This document shows, piece by piece, positions 1 to 8,966 of a stretch of 40,932 nucleotides of DNA. This stretch comes from an uncultured Holophagaceae bacterium. GTDB taxonomy: Bacteria > Acidobacteriota > Holophagae > Holophagales > Holophagaceae. The position numbers and the translations under genes were made by a program. The stretch is taken from positions 1 through 40,932 of the forward strand of contig CAIQPH010000312.1 in assembly GCA_903873655.1 (NCBI GenBank), given 5' to 3'. How positions within the stretch are numbered: the first letter of the stretch is position 1; every line of letters starts with the position of its first letter. A model generated the notes under the pieces. The model ran no database searches. It worked only from the letters and a program-made list of their open reading frames with translations, and was not told the DNA's origin.

Positions 1-2034
1 GCGGCGCAGATGTGGGTAAGCACCTTCCACAGCTTCTGCACCCGCATCCTGCGCCGCGAGGGCGAGCGCACGCCCGTGGGCCGGGACTTCGTCATCTTCG
101 ACCCGGCCGACCAGAAAAGCCTCATCAAGCAGGTGCTGGCGGAGCTGAAGCTGCCGGAGAAGCAGTTCCACCCGAAGAAGCTGCTGGAGCTCATCGGCGA
201 TTTCAAGAACCGGTGCCTGCTGCCGGACGAGGCCCGGGAGGAGGCCCTGGATCCATGGACACGGAAGGCGCTGGAGGCCTACGATCTCTACCAGAAGGGC
301 CTGAAGAACCACCGGGCCTGCGACTTCGACGACCTGCTGCTCTGGACCGAGCGCCTGTTCCGCGACCCCGTGATGCAGTCGATCTACGGCGAGCGGTTCA
401 AGTTCATCCTGGTGGACGAGTACCAGGACACCAACCGCGCCCAGTACCTGCTGGTGCAGCACCTGGCCCGGCGGCACCACAATCTCTGCGTCGTAGGTGA
501 TGAGGATCAGTCGATCTATGGGTGGAGAGGTGCCGACATCCGCAACATCCTGGACTTTCAGCGGGACTTCCCCGAGGCGGTGCGCATCGAGCTGCTGCAG
601 AACTACCGGTCCACGAAGAAGATCCTGGACGCGGCCTCGGAGGTGATCGCCAACAATGCCCAACGGGTGGAAGGGAAGGGCGCACTCATCACGGATCTGG
701 GCGACGGCGAATCCCTGGTCTTCAAGTTGTCCGACGAGGGGCGGTTGGAGGCGGAGTGGGTGGTGCAGAGGATCCAGGAGTTGCGGTACCAGGAACCCGA
801 GTCCAAGGTCGCCGTGCTCTACCGCGCCAACTGGCAGTCCCGGCTGCTGGAAGAAGCGCTGCGGGCCCAGAACCTGCCCTACCGGCTGGTGGGTGGGGTG
901 AAGTTCTATGAACGGCAGGAAGTGAAGGACCTCATCTCCTACCTGCGGCTGATCTCCAATCCCTTCGACTTGGTGAGCTTCCGCCGCTGCGTGAATGCCC
1001 CCAGCCGTGGCGTGGGGCCGACGACGCTTGGCAAGATCGAGGGCGCCATCCCCGAAGGCGGAACGCCGCTGGAAGGCTTGGCCCTGCTGCTGCGGTCGGG
1101 TGAGCTGAAGGGCCGGGCCCAACGGGAGCTGGGGAAGTTCCTGGAGCTGTTCCACCGCGCCGGTCCCGAGCGCGAGGCCCAGGGTCTGGCTGGCCTGGTG
1201 AGATGGGTGCTCCAGGAGAGCGGCTACCTGCAGAGTCTGGAAGACGAGGCCACGCTGGAGGCCGAGGGTCGCATCCGCAACCTGGAGGAATTCCTCAGCG
1301 CCGCCGCCGAGTCCGAATCGCTGGGTCTGCGCCTGTCGGAGTTCCTGGACCGCATCACGCTGGCTTCGGATACCGACAACCTGGAAGAGGCCTCACAGCT
1401 CAGCCTCATGACCATCCACTGCGCCAAGGGTCTGGAGTTCCCGTATGTCTTCGTGGTCGGCATGGAGGAGGATGTCTTCCCCAACCGCAATGCCCGGGAG
1501 ACGCCGGAGGGCTTGGAGGAGGAACGGCGCCTCTTCTACGTGGCCATCACCCGCGCCCAGCTGCGCCTGACGCTGAGCGCCGCCCGCCGCCGCCGGATCA
1601 TGGGCACCGAGATGCTGGCCATGCCTAGCCGCTTCCTGCGGGAACTCCCCGCCTCGACCCTCAGTGCGCCCATCCGCTGGGGCACCGAGCTCTACCAGGC
1701 GGGCGAGGGCGTGCGCCCCGGCAGTTCCTTCAACCGCGGGGCGGGTGGCGCTTCCGTTGCCACGGAACTGCAGCGCATCCGCAGCTTCTTCGATCGGGTC
1801 AGGGAGGTGCCGGTTCCTTTGAGCAGTCCGGATGGCGGCAGGTTCTCCGAACCTGCCGAGATGAAAGATCCGAATGCGTTCGCGGCTGGAACCCGGGTGA
1901 AAAGCGCGCGGTTCGGCGCGGGCACTGTGCTGGCGGCAACTGGGCGCGGTGAGGGGCTCACTTATACCGTGCGCTTCGACCAGAGCGGCGACAAGCGCAT
2001 CATGGCGCGCTTCGGGGGACTGGAGCCTGCCTGA
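1..2034 (+). CDS. UvrD/PcrA-family ATP-dependent DNA helicase, 5'-truncated by the window edge
   Basis: Superfamily 1A 3'-5' DNA helicase acting in nucleotide-excision or mismatch repair and replication-fork maintenance. The frame is open from base 1, so the Walker A motif and the true start lie upstream; the first visible motif is Ia (TFHSFC). In numbering from the Met at base 10, motif II ILVDEYQDTN is near 133-142, motif III VVGDEDQSIYGWRGAD near 161-176, motif IV LLQNYRSTKK near 196, motif V TIHCAKGLEFPYVF near 465 and motif VI LFYVAITRA near 507. The last ~50 residues (GTRVKSARFGAGTV...) resemble the Tudor-like tail of PcrA/UvrD. The 3' end overlaps the convergent SRPBCC gene by 35 bp. 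PcrA, UvrD and Rep cannot be separated from this fragment, so no symbol is given. Confidence 0.95.
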   Translation, partial: AAQMWVSTFHSFCTRILRREGERTPVGRDFVIFDPADQKSLIKQVLAELKLPEKQFHPKKLLELIGDFKNRCLLPDEAREEALDPWTRKALEAYDLYQKGLKNHRACDFDDLLLWTERLFRDPVMQSIYGERFKFILVDEYQDTNRAQYLLVQHLARRHHNLCVVGDEDQSIYGWRGADIRNILDFQRDFPEAVRIELLQNYRSTKKILDAASEVIANNAQRVEGKGALITDLGDGESLVFKLSDEGRLEAEWVVQRIQELRYQEPESKVAVLYRANWQSRLLEEALRAQNLPYRLVGGVKFYERQEVKDLISYLRLISNPFDLVSFRRCVNAPSRGVGPTTLGKIEGAIPEGGTPLEGLALLLRSGELKGRAQRELGKFLELFHRAGPEREAQGLAGLVRWVLQESGYLQSLEDEATLEAEGRIRNLEEFLSAAAESESLGLRLSEFLDRITLASDTDNLEEASQLSLMTIHCAKGLEFPYVFVVGMEEDVFPNRNARETPEGLEEERRLFYVAITRAQLRLTLSAARRRRIMGTEMLAMPSRFLRELPASTLSAPIRWGTELYQAGEGVRPGSSFNRGAGGASVATELQRIRSFFDRVREVPVPLSSPDGGRFSEPAEMKDPNAFAAGTRVKSARFGAGTVLAATGRGEGLTYTVRFDQSGDKRIMARFGGLEPA

Positions 2035-2482
2035 ACAGGTCGGCCAGCACGTGCTTCCGGTACTCGAAAATCCGCGCGATTTCCCGCCGGACCCACAGCA
2101 AGGTGGCAACCCATCCCAGGAGCCCGTAGCCCACCCGGTATCGGACGGTGTCAGTCATTCGTGTTCCGCCGCTGGGTAGGTCCTCGAAATGATGCGTATG
2201 GTGCCAGAGGGCAAAGGGACCGGCGATCTGGCGGTCCACGAACTGCTCGCCAGCCACAAAGGTCTCGATGAGGGTGTGCCACCGGATGGGCAGGCCACGC
2301 ACTCTGATGCGGTAGTCGAAGCGCGCACCGTCCCCTCGAGGCAGGGGCCTCGGCGTGAGCACTTCGAAGCGCAGCCAGGGCGGTGTCAAGGCTTCAAGGT
2401 TGGCGGGATCCGCGAAGAAGGCGAACACCTCGCCGCGCGGCGCGGAAAGTTCCTGCACCGCGATGAATACCTCCTCTCTCAA
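2000..2482 (-). CDS. SRPBCC-family (START/polyketide-cyclase-like) protein
   Basis: A 160-aa single-domain protein of the SRPBCC ligand-binding superfamily. It shows the typical opening (ELSAPRGEVFAFFADPANLE, then LTPPWLRFEV) and a helix-rich C-terminus ending in a basic stretch. Ligand and role are unknown; no signal peptide is seen. The start is read as TTG at 2482: GGAGG lies six bases upstream inside the preceding gene, and TTG overlaps that gene's stop (TTGA), so translation is probably coupled. A GTG at 2458 behind an AGGAGG is the alternative. Fusions of SRPBCC with TIGR01777 oxidoreductases are known in actinobacteria, which supports a shared function for this pair. The last 35 bp overlap the helicase gene tail to tail. 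Confidence 0.88.
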   Translation of the reverse strand: MREEVFIAVQELSAPRGEVFAFFADPANLEALTPPWLRFEVLTPRPLPRGDGARFDYRIRVRGLPIRWHTLIETFVAGEQFVDRQIAGPFALWHHTHHFEDLPSGGTRMTDTVRYRVGYGLLGWVATLLWVRREIARIFEYRKHVLADLFRQAPVPRSAP

Positions 2483-3396
2483 AGCAGATCCTCCAGGGCT
2501 GCCTCAGCCGAGGGATAACGGAATTGGAAGCCCTGAGCCAAGGCTCTGGCAGGAACCACGAAGGCGCCCTGCAGCAGCAGTTCCCGCCCCAGCTCGCCGA
2601 GCGCGAGTTTCAAGGCAGCGGCGGTCAGGAACCCGGGCACGGGCAGCAGTGGCCGTCGCAACCGCTTCGCGATGAGCCGGGTGAAGGCCCCGTTGCTCAG
2701 CGGTGCGGGGGCGGTGCCGTTGAAGACGCCCTGCCAGGCGGGGTTTCGGGCCGCCTCGATGAGCATGGCCACCAGGTCGTCGATATGAATCCAGCTGATC
2801 CCCTGCCGTCCGGAGCCGAGCTTGCTTCCCATGAACCACCGCACTGGAGTCGCCATCTTCGGCAGGGCGCCACCCTCCCGGGCCAGCACCACGCCGATGC
2901 GCACGACGGTCACCCGCACGCCGAGAGTCGAAGTCATCTGCGCCTCGGCCTCCCAGGCTTGGCAGACGTCTGTCAGGAACCCTGCCCCCGGTCCACTGCC
3001 CTCATCCACCGGATCGCTCCCCCGGGGGACGTAGAACCCGATGGCCGAGGCATTCACCAGCGCCGCCGGCGGCTGGGCGCAGGCCCGCATCGCCCCCACC
3101 AGCCGTGCCGTGGCACCGATGCGGCTGTCGAGGATGACGGCCTTGCGCGCGGCGGTCCAGCGCTTGTCGGCGATGCCTTCGCCAGCGAGGTTGATGACCG
3201 CGTCCCCGTCCTGCAGCAGAACTGGCAGATCTTCCCAGCCGTGCGCGGTGGCTCCCGGGGGCAGGCGCAGACGACCGGGACTTCGGGTGAGCACGATCAC
3301 CTGGACGCCCTGTTCCACCAGGGTCTGCACCAGGGCCCGTCCCACCAACCCCGTGCCCCCAGCCACCACCACCCGCTTCAGACCCGCCGTTTCCAT
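2479..3396 (-). CDS. TIGR01777-family NAD(P)-dependent oxidoreductase (YfcH-like epimerase)
   Basis: Extended short-chain dehydrogenase/reductase of 305 aa. The Rossmann glycine motif GGTGLVGRA is at residues 13-21, followed by the family signature INLAGEGIADKRWTAARK near 68-85 and the ASAIGFYVPRGSD active-site region. The C-terminal part matches the DUF1731 tail (ending FQFRYPSAEAALEDLL). The substrate is not established for this family. The ATG at 3396 is preceded by AGGGAG at good spacing. It is the first gene of a two-gene operon with the SRPBCC protein (4-bp overlap) and is divergent from the aminotransferase gene, with 139 bp between them. Confidence 0.93.
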   Translation of the reverse strand: METAGLKRVVVAGGTGLVGRALVQTLVEQGVQVIVLTRSPGRLRLPPGATAHGWEDLPVLLQDGDAVINLAGEGIADKRWTAARKAVILDSRIGATARLVGAMRACAQPPAALVNASAIGFYVPRGSDPVDEGSGPGAGFLTDVCQAWEAEAQMTSTLGVRVTVVRIGVVLAREGGALPKMATPVRWFMGSKLGSGRQGISWIHIDDLVAMLIEAARNPAWQGVFNGTAPAPLSNGAFTRLIAKRLRRPLLPVPGFLTAAALKLALGELGRELLLQGAFVVPARALAQGFQFRYPSAEAALEDLL

Positions 3397-3535
3397 GCGC
3401 GCTCCCTGCCTAGACTACTGATGAGGCAGGGGGAATGGCACCGGGTTCAATGGGTTTGTTGAATTTCGTGTCGGTGGAGCAGTACCCGAGGCATTTCGGT
3501 GGCTGGAATGCGAACATGGAGGTTCCGGGGAACCC

Positions 3536-4723
3536 ATGCCCTCACTGAACCAGCAATTCGAGCGCATCCGCCAGTCCGCCACGGTGGCCATGGCCGACCG
3601 GATCCTGGCGCTGAAGGCCAGCGGGCAGCCCATCATCGGGCTGCAGGTCGGCGACCCCGATTTCGGGACCCCGCCCGCGGTGCTGGACGCCGCATCCAAG
3701 GCCATGCAGAGCGGGTTCACCCACTACGGTCCCTCCACTGGCTATCCCGAACTCCGGCAAGCCATCGCGGCCAAGCTGATGCGGGACGAAGGACTGGCCT
3801 ATGACCCCGGTACCCAGATCCTGGTCACCCATGGCGGCATCCACGCCTACTACACCGCCCTGCAGGCCATCCTGAATCCCGGCGAGGAGGTCCTGGTTCC
3901 GGATCCCACCTGGGCCACCCACGCCAACATGGTGGTCATGCTGCGCGGCAACGTGGTGCGCGTTCCCGCGCCCGCCGAGAACGGCTTCATCCCGTACCTG
4001 GACTCCTGGGAGCGGGCGCTCACGCCGAAGACCCGGGCGATCGTGCTGAACTATCCCTCGAACCCGACTGGCGCCTACCCCACCCGCGAATACCTGGAGA
4101 AGCTGCAAGCTTTCGCCAAGGCCCATGATCTGTGGGTCATCAGCGACGAAGTCTACGGCAGCTTGTATTACGGCGACCGCCCCACCAGCGTGGCGGCGGT
4201 GGAAGGCGCCAGGGAACGCACCCTGCTCGTCAACAGCCTGTCGAAGACCTACGCGATGACGGGCTGGCGCGTGGGCTTTCTGGCGGCCCCCGCCCGCGTC
4301 ATTGGGAACGCCCTGAAGGCGGGACAGAATTCCATCACCTGCGTCGCCCCCTTCGTCCAAAAGGCCGCCGCCTTCGCCCTCACCGATCCGGCCATCCAGG
4401 AGGCCACCGCCCAGATGCGTTCCGCCTATGCCAGGCGCCGAGATTTGGTTCTGCGGATCGCGCGGGAACTGGACAGTTCCAAGGTCCTGGTCACGCCGCC
4501 CCAGGGAGCCTTCTACTTCTTCCTGGATGTCCGCCCGTTGCACCAATCCTCGGTGGAGATCTGCGAACGGATTCTGGAAGAAGCCAAGGTGGGACTGGTT
4601 CCGGGGTCCGCTTTCGGCGAACAGGGCGAGGGCTTCCTGCGGATGACCATCGCGGCCGCCGACGAAGATGTAGAGGCTGGATTTAGGAACATCATCCAGT
4701 GGGCTGAAGCGGAGCAGAGATGA
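3536..4723 (+). CDS. Class I/II PLP-dependent aminotransferase (AspC-like)
   Basis: Fold-type I aminotransferase of 395 aa, the usual length. The PLP-binding Lys is in NSLSKTYAMTGWRVG (K237). LNYPSNPTGAY near 170-180 carries the conserved Asn and ISDEVYGSLYY the conserved Asp/Tyr. FLRMTIA near the C-terminus contains the Arg expected to bind the substrate carboxylate. The stop overlaps the ATG of prephenate dehydratase (ATGA), so the two are translationally coupled. That context suggests it transaminates phenylpyruvate or prephenate, or makes aspartate/aromatic amino acids; the exact substrate cannot be read from sequence. The start ATG at 3536 has only a G-rich tract (GGGGAACCC) as ribosome-binding site. 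Confidence 0.94.
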   Translation: MPSLNQQFERIRQSATVAMADRILALKASGQPIIGLQVGDPDFGTPPAVLDAASKAMQSGFTHYGPSTGYPELRQAIAAKLMRDEGLAYDPGTQILVTHGGIHAYYTALQAILNPGEEVLVPDPTWATHANMVVMLRGNVVRVPAPAENGFIPYLDSWERALTPKTRAIVLNYPSNPTGAYPTREYLEKLQAFAKAHDLWVISDEVYGSLYYGDRPTSVAAVEGARERTLLVNSLSKTYAMTGWRVGFLAAPARVIGNALKAGQNSITCVAPFVQKAAAFALTDPAIQEATAQMRSAYARRRDLVLRIARELDSSKVLVTPPQGAFYFFLDVRPLHQSSVEICERILEEAKVGLVPGSAFGEQGEGFLRMTIAAADEDVEAGFRNIIQWAEAEQR

Positions 4724-5532
4724 GAGTCGCCTTTCAAGGTGAAGCCGGGGCCTATTCAGAGCAGGCACTGCTCGGTCATTTCGGGCAAGTGGACACCCTG
4801 CCTTGCGAGTCCTTCGAGGCCGTGTTCGAGACGGTGAATGCTGGGGCATGCGAGTCGGCCATGATCCCCATCGAGAATTCCCTCGCGGGCAGCATCCACC
4901 AAAACTACGACCTCCTGCTGCGAAACGAGCTGCAGATCGTCGGTGAGCATTTCCTCCGCGTGCGGCACTGCCTGATTGCCATCCCTGGTGTGGATATGCG
5001 GGACATCCTGAAAGCCATCAGCCACCCGCAGGCCCTGGGACAGTGCGCGGGCTACCTGCGCAGCCATGGCATCCAGGCCGAGCAGGCCTACGACACGGCT
5101 GGCAGCGTGAAACTGCTCAAGGAATCAGGTGCTCGCGACACCGCAGCCATCGCCTCGCGGCGCGCGGCGGAGCTGAACGGGATGCAGATCCTGGCAGAGG
5201 GCATCGAGGACAACCCCGAAAACTTCACGCGCTTCCTCGCCATCCAGCGGGAACCGCAAGCCTTCCGGGGCGAAGCCAAGACGTCCATCGTGTTCACCCT
5301 CAAGAACCTGCCCGGGGCCTTGTTCAAGGCCATGAGCGTGTTCGCCCTCCGGGACATCGATCTGACCAAGATCGAGTCCCGACCCCTCCAGGGGAGTCCC
5401 TGGGAGTATCTGTTCTACATCGATTTCGTCGGCGCGACCCAGGAGGATACCGTCAGGCGGTCCCTGGATCACCTGCGGGAATACGCCACGATGCTGCGAG
5501 TGCTCGGGTCCTATCCGAGGTTCCGGGGATAA
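4720..5532 (+). CDS. pheA: Prephenate dehydratase
   Basis: Converts prephenate to phenylpyruvate in phenylalanine biosynthesis. Monofunctional form of 270 aa without a chorismate mutase domain. The catalytic PDT domain opens with FQGEAGAYSEQAL, has MIPIENSLAGSIHQNYDLL near 48-66 and NFTRFLAI near 167-174 (the Thr-Arg-Phe catalytic motif). A C-terminal ACT domain (about 187-265) carries NLPGALFKAMSVFA and the ESRP motif (KIESRPLQG) that bind phenylalanine for feedback inhibition. ATG at 4720 overlaps the aminotransferase stop, and GGAGCAGAG upstream serves as RBS. With the aminotransferase it forms a two-gene route from prephenate to phenylalanine. Confidence 0.95.
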   Translation: MRVAFQGEAGAYSEQALLGHFGQVDTLPCESFEAVFETVNAGACESAMIPIENSLAGSIHQNYDLLLRNELQIVGEHFLRVRHCLIAIPGVDMRDILKAISHPQALGQCAGYLRSHGIQAEQAYDTAGSVKLLKESGARDTAAIASRRAAELNGMQILAEGIEDNPENFTRFLAIQREPQAFRGEAKTSIVFTLKNLPGALFKAMSVFALRDIDLTKIESRPLQGSPWEYLFYIDFVGATQEDTVRRSLDHLREYATMLRVLGSYPRFRG

Positions 5533-5611
5533 AGGTTCCGCCTTTCTTTGGTCCAGGGTTTAACTTGAGAGTTGGCTTTGAGTCCCGTGGACTCCTTCCG
5601 CCGAGGCGATC

Positions 5612-7255
5612 ATGCGCTACCTGCTCTCCAACCTGCCCCTGAACCTGGGCGAAGAGGCGCTGGACCTGGCGGAACTGCTGGCCCACACCCTGGGAGGCCC
5701 GCGGACGGATTACCGCGCTATGACCCTGGAGCGCCGCAGCCTGGATGCCCGCCACAAGGGAGCCATCCGTTTCCTGGCGGCACTCAGCTTCGAGTCCGAT
5801 CGCCCCTTCGAGTTGGGACCGCTGCCAGGTGGACTCAAACTGGAGCCTGCGCCGGTCACGGCGCCTTACGCGGTGGCGCAGCCGCCGCGTAAACCCCGCG
5901 TGGTGATCGTAGGCAGCGGTCCCGCTGGCACCTTCTGCGCGCTGCGACTGCTGGACTACGGCATTGAGCCCATCGTGCTGGAGCGCGGCCCGGCCATGGG
6001 CGAGCGTGTGCAGGCCATCGCCGGGCTGTGGAAGGAGGCGGTGCTGGACCCCGAGGCCAATGCCCAGTTCGGCGAGGGCGGTGCGGGTACCTTCAGTGAC
6101 GGCAAGCTCACCACGCGCATCGGGCATCCGGCCACCCGCTACGTGCTGGAAACCTTCGTGCGATTCGGCGCAAACCCCCGGATCCTCTACCTGGCCAAGC
6201 CCCACGTGGGCACCGATGTCATCCGCCGTTGCGCCGTGCTCATCCGCAAGTCGGCGGAGGCCCGGGGTGCGCAGTACCGGTTCAAGGCGCAGTTGGCGGA
6301 CGTGCGCTTCGACACTCAGGGCCGGGTGCGCGCCGCCGTTCTTGCCAGCGGTGAGGAACTGCCCTGCGAGGCCCTGGTGCTGGCGCCCGGTCACAGCGCC
6401 CGGGACACCTTCGAGATGCTGCATGGGCATGGTGTCGCCATGCGGCAGAAGCCCTTCGCGATGGGCGTGCGGGTGGAGCATCCCCAGGACCTCATCGACC
6501 GTTCCCAGTACGGGCCCAGCGCCGGGCATCCCTCCCTGCCCGCGGCGGACTACAAGCTGGTCTGCAACTTCGGGCTGAATCGAGCCGCCTACAGCTTCTG
6601 CATGTGTCCCGGCGGCGAGGTGATCCAGTGCGCCAGCGAGCCTGGCGGCGTGGTGGTGAACGGCATGAGCCATGAGAAGCGCGATTCGGGCTTCGCCAAC
6701 TCGGGCCTGGTGGCCAAGGTGAACACGGCTGATTTCGGCAGCGACCACCTGCTGGGGGGCATGTACTTCCAGCGGACCTGGGAGCAGGCCGCCTTCCGGG
6801 CGGCAGGCGAGACCTACGGAGCCCCGGCCATGTCCGTACAGGATTTCATGAAGGGCAGGCCCTCGGGCCACCTGCCGCGCACCAGCTTCAAGCCCTTCGC
6901 GGTGGCGGCGGACCTGAAGACCTGCCTGCCGGATTTCATTCGGGAACAGCTGGCGGGAGCGGTGCCCAGCTTCGACAAAAAGATCCATGGCTTCGCCAGT
7001 CGGGAGGCGATCCTCCTGGCCATCGAAAGCCGCACCAGCAGCCCCATCCAGCTGCTTCGCGGCGAGGATGGACAGTCCGTGTCCCATCGGGGTCTCTATC
7101 CCTGCGGCGAAGGCGCGGGCTTCGCCGGGGGCATCACTTCCGCCGCCGTGGATGGCATCCGCGTGGCCGAGTGGATCGCCCAGGCCGCCGGAGCCACTGT
7201 CTTCTTGCCCTTCGAGAAGCAGGTGCGGGCCGGAGACCTGGCCAACGAGTACTGA
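5612..7255 (+). CDS. COG2509-type FAD-dependent dehydrogenase
   Basis: A 547-aa flavoprotein of the uncharacterised COG2509 group. Residues 1-90 form the N-terminal domain typical of the group (starting MRYLLSNLPLNLGEEALDLA). VVIVGSGPAGTFCALRLL near 96-113 is the dinucleotide-binding motif, followed by VLERGPAMGERVQAI. GEGGAGTFSDGKLTTRI and a C-terminal LYPCGEGAGFAGGITSAAVDG complete the FAD site. No transmembrane segments and no Fe-S cysteine cluster are seen. The physiological substrate is unknown. It stands alone, 79 bp after pheA and 78 bp before the polyphosphate enzyme. ATG at 5612 follows GAGG at five bases. Confidence 0.9.
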   Translation: MRYLLSNLPLNLGEEALDLAELLAHTLGGPRTDYRAMTLERRSLDARHKGAIRFLAALSFESDRPFELGPLPGGLKLEPAPVTAPYAVAQPPRKPRVVIVGSGPAGTFCALRLLDYGIEPIVLERGPAMGERVQAIAGLWKEAVLDPEANAQFGEGGAGTFSDGKLTTRIGHPATRYVLETFVRFGANPRILYLAKPHVGTDVIRRCAVLIRKSAEARGAQYRFKAQLADVRFDTQGRVRAAVLASGEELPCEALVLAPGHSARDTFEMLHGHGVAMRQKPFAMGVRVEHPQDLIDRSQYGPSAGHPSLPAADYKLVCNFGLNRAAYSFCMCPGGEVIQCASEPGGVVVNGMSHEKRDSGFANSGLVAKVNTADFGSDHLLGGMYFQRTWEQAAFRAAGETYGAPAMSVQDFMKGRPSGHLPRTSFKPFAVAADLKTCLPDFIREQLAGAVPSFDKKIHGFASREAILLAIESRTSSPIQLLRGEDGQSVSHRGLYPCGEGAGFAGGITSAAVDGIRVAEWIAQAAGATVFLPFEKQVRAGDLANEY

Positions 7256-7333
7256 GTAAATCACACTCTGAGGTGTCGGAAATCAGCTATCGTAGGTTGC
7301 CATCCGAAGGGAAGGCATCGGCCCGGAGGAACC
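7256..7333 (+). promoter_or_regulatory. Probable promoter and leader of the polyphosphate:AMP phosphotransferase gene
   Basis: Intergenic 78 bp, less GC-rich at its left end, ending in a strong GGAGGAACC ribosome-binding site. No clear sigma-70 pair can be defended; the region is assigned only by position. Confidence 0.3.
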
Positions 7334-8806
7334 ATGTTCGAATCCGCGGAACTCGGCCACAAGATCACTAAGGAAGTTTGGGACCGGGAGCTCCCCGCGC
7401 TGCGCGAGGCGCTGCTGGACGCGCAGTACGACCTGGCCGCCGCGAAATTCCCGGTGATCATCCTGGTGGCCGGAGTGGACGGTTCGGGCAAGAGCGAGAC
7501 GGTGAACACGCTCAACGAGTGGATGGATCCCCGGCACATTCAGACCCATGGGCTCGATGAGCCCTCGGATGAGGAGCGCGAGCGGCCCCACATGTGGCGG
7601 TACTGGCGCATGCTTCCACCTAAGGGGAAGATCGGGATCTTCGATGGCTCCTGGTACACCTGGCCCATCCTTGAGCGGGCCTACGGTCGCATCAAGACCT
7701 CCGAACTGGACCAGGACATGGGCAGGATCGCACGGTTCGAGCAGATGCTCATCCAGGAGGGCGCCCTGGTGTTGAAGTTCTGGATGCACCTGGGCAAAGG
7801 GGCGCAGAAGAAGCGGTTGAAGGGGCTGGAAAAGGATCCGAAGACCAGCTGGCGGGTCACGCCCAGGGACTGGAAACACTTCGAGATGTATGACACCTTC
7901 AAACAGGTAGCCGAGCGGTCCCTGCGCGCCACCAGTACCGGAGAGGCCCCCTGGATCGTGGTGGAGGCCACCGATCCTCGGTACCAGAAGCTGACCGTAG
8001 GCAAGATCCTGCTGGAGAGACTACGCGCTCAGCTGGACCACCCGGCACCGGTCCTGTCGTCGGTTCGGGCCCTCCCGCGAACCTCCATCGACAGCAGGAA
8101 TGTCCTCAGGGCATTGGACCTCACCAAGCGGTTGGACAAGAAGGACTACGAGGAGGCCCTGCTGACCCTTCAGGGACGAATGAACCTGCTCGCCCGCCAT
8201 CGCAGCCTCCGGGAACATTCCATCGTTCTGGCCTTCGAAGGTGTGGATGCGGCGGGTAAGGGCGGGAGCATTCGCCGCATCACCCAATGTCTGGACGCTC
8301 GCAGGTACAACATCCATCCCATCGCGGCCCCGACCGAGGAGGAACGGGCCCAGCCCTACCTTTGGCGCTTCTGGCGGACGCTTCCACGCAGGGGCAAGGT
8401 GGCCATCTACGACCGCAGCTGGTACGGCCGGGTGTTGGTGGAGCGCGTTGAAGGTTTCTGCTCTGAGGCTGACTGGCAGCGGGCCTACAGTGAGATCAAT
8501 GATTTCGAAGATCAACTCGTGCGCAGCAAGATCATCGTGTTGAAGTTTTGGCTGTCCATCAGTCAGGAGGAACAGCTGCGGCGCTTCGAAGAACGTCAGG
8601 TGACGCCCTTCAAGCGGTTCAAGATCACTGAGGAGGACTGGCGCAACCGGGAGAAGTGGCCCGAATACGAGGCCGCGATCTGCGACATGCTGGATCGGAC
8701 CAGCACGGAGATTGCACCCTGGACTCTCGTCGAAAGTGAAAACAAGTACTACGGGCGGGTCAAGATCCTGAAGACCCTCGTTCAGCGGCTGGAGGAGGAA
8801 CTCTAA
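7334..8806 (+). CDS. Polyphosphate:AMP phosphotransferase (two-domain PPK2)
   Basis: Transfers phosphate from polyphosphate to AMP, giving ADP. The 490-aa length and duplicated PPK2 fold match the class II PPK2 (Pap) enzymes rather than ~300-aa single-domain PPK2. First domain: Walker A VAGVDGSGKSE near 46-56 and lid FDGSWYTWPILERAYGR. Second domain: FEGVDAAGKGGSIRRI near 300-315 and lid YDRSWYGRVLVERVEGF. The second domain keeps the canonical GxDxxGKGG and DRSWY lid; the first is divergent (GSGKSE, GSWYTWP), consistent with an inactive or structural N-terminal half in this class. GGAGGAACC precedes ATG 7334. A terminator-like hairpin within a heptad repeat follows the stop. Confidence 0.93.
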   Translation: MFESAELGHKITKEVWDRELPALREALLDAQYDLAAAKFPVIILVAGVDGSGKSETVNTLNEWMDPRHIQTHGLDEPSDEERERPHMWRYWRMLPPKGKIGIFDGSWYTWPILERAYGRIKTSELDQDMGRIARFEQMLIQEGALVLKFWMHLGKGAQKKRLKGLEKDPKTSWRVTPRDWKHFEMYDTFKQVAERSLRATSTGEAPWIVVEATDPRYQKLTVGKILLERLRAQLDHPAPVLSSVRALPRTSIDSRNVLRALDLTKRLDKKDYEEALLTLQGRMNLLARHRSLREHSIVLAFEGVDAAGKGGSIRRITQCLDARRYNIHPIAAPTEEERAQPYLWRFWRTLPRRGKVAIYDRSWYGRVLVERVEGFCSEADWQRAYSEINDFEDQLVRSKIIVLKFWLSISQEEQLRRFEERQVTPFKRFKITEEDWRNREKWPEYEAAICDMLDRTSTEIAPWTLVESENKYYGRVKILKTLVQRLEEEL

Positions 8807-8966
8807 CAGGCTTCAGGCTTCAGGCTCCAGGTCTCAGGCTTCAGGAAGGAACTGGCGGCGGCCTGCGGGCCGCCCCGTCTTTTCCATTGGAGCCGTGAAG
8901 TCCGGAACGGCCGCCCACAACTTCGCGGCCCTTCTTTCCTGAAGCCTGTAGCCTGGAGCCTGCCCT
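8807..8966. repeat. Heptad-rich inverted repeat element, copy 1, enclosing a terminator-like hairpin
   Basis: Lies between convergent genes. The left arm (8807-8848) is built of degenerate CAGGCTT/CAGGCTC heptads. The right arm (about 8935-8966) is its near-perfect inverse (TTCCTGAAGCCTG...GCCTGGAGCCTG). The outer arms pair over about 27 bp with two or three mismatches. Inside, GGCGGCC-TGC-GGGCCGCC followed by CCGTCTTTT looks like an intrinsic terminator for the + strand. The same arm sequence recurs at 22905-22932 and 25361-25450. Confidence 0.8.
8856..8884 (+). terminator. Putative intrinsic terminator after the PPK2 gene
   Basis: GC-rich hairpin GGCGGCC-TGC-GGGCCGCC followed by CCGTCTTTTCC, about 50 bp past the stop codon, nested in the heptad repeat element. 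Confidence 0.55.

Noticed and set aside
3542-4849. 435-aa minus-strand ORF opposite the aminotransferase
   Set aside because: Shadow of a well-defined PLP enzyme.
5453-7264. 603-aa minus-strand ORF opposite the COG2509 flavoprotein
   Set aside because: Antisense shadow typical of high-GC codon bias; the plus-strand frame has clear FAD motifs and the minus frame has no domain.
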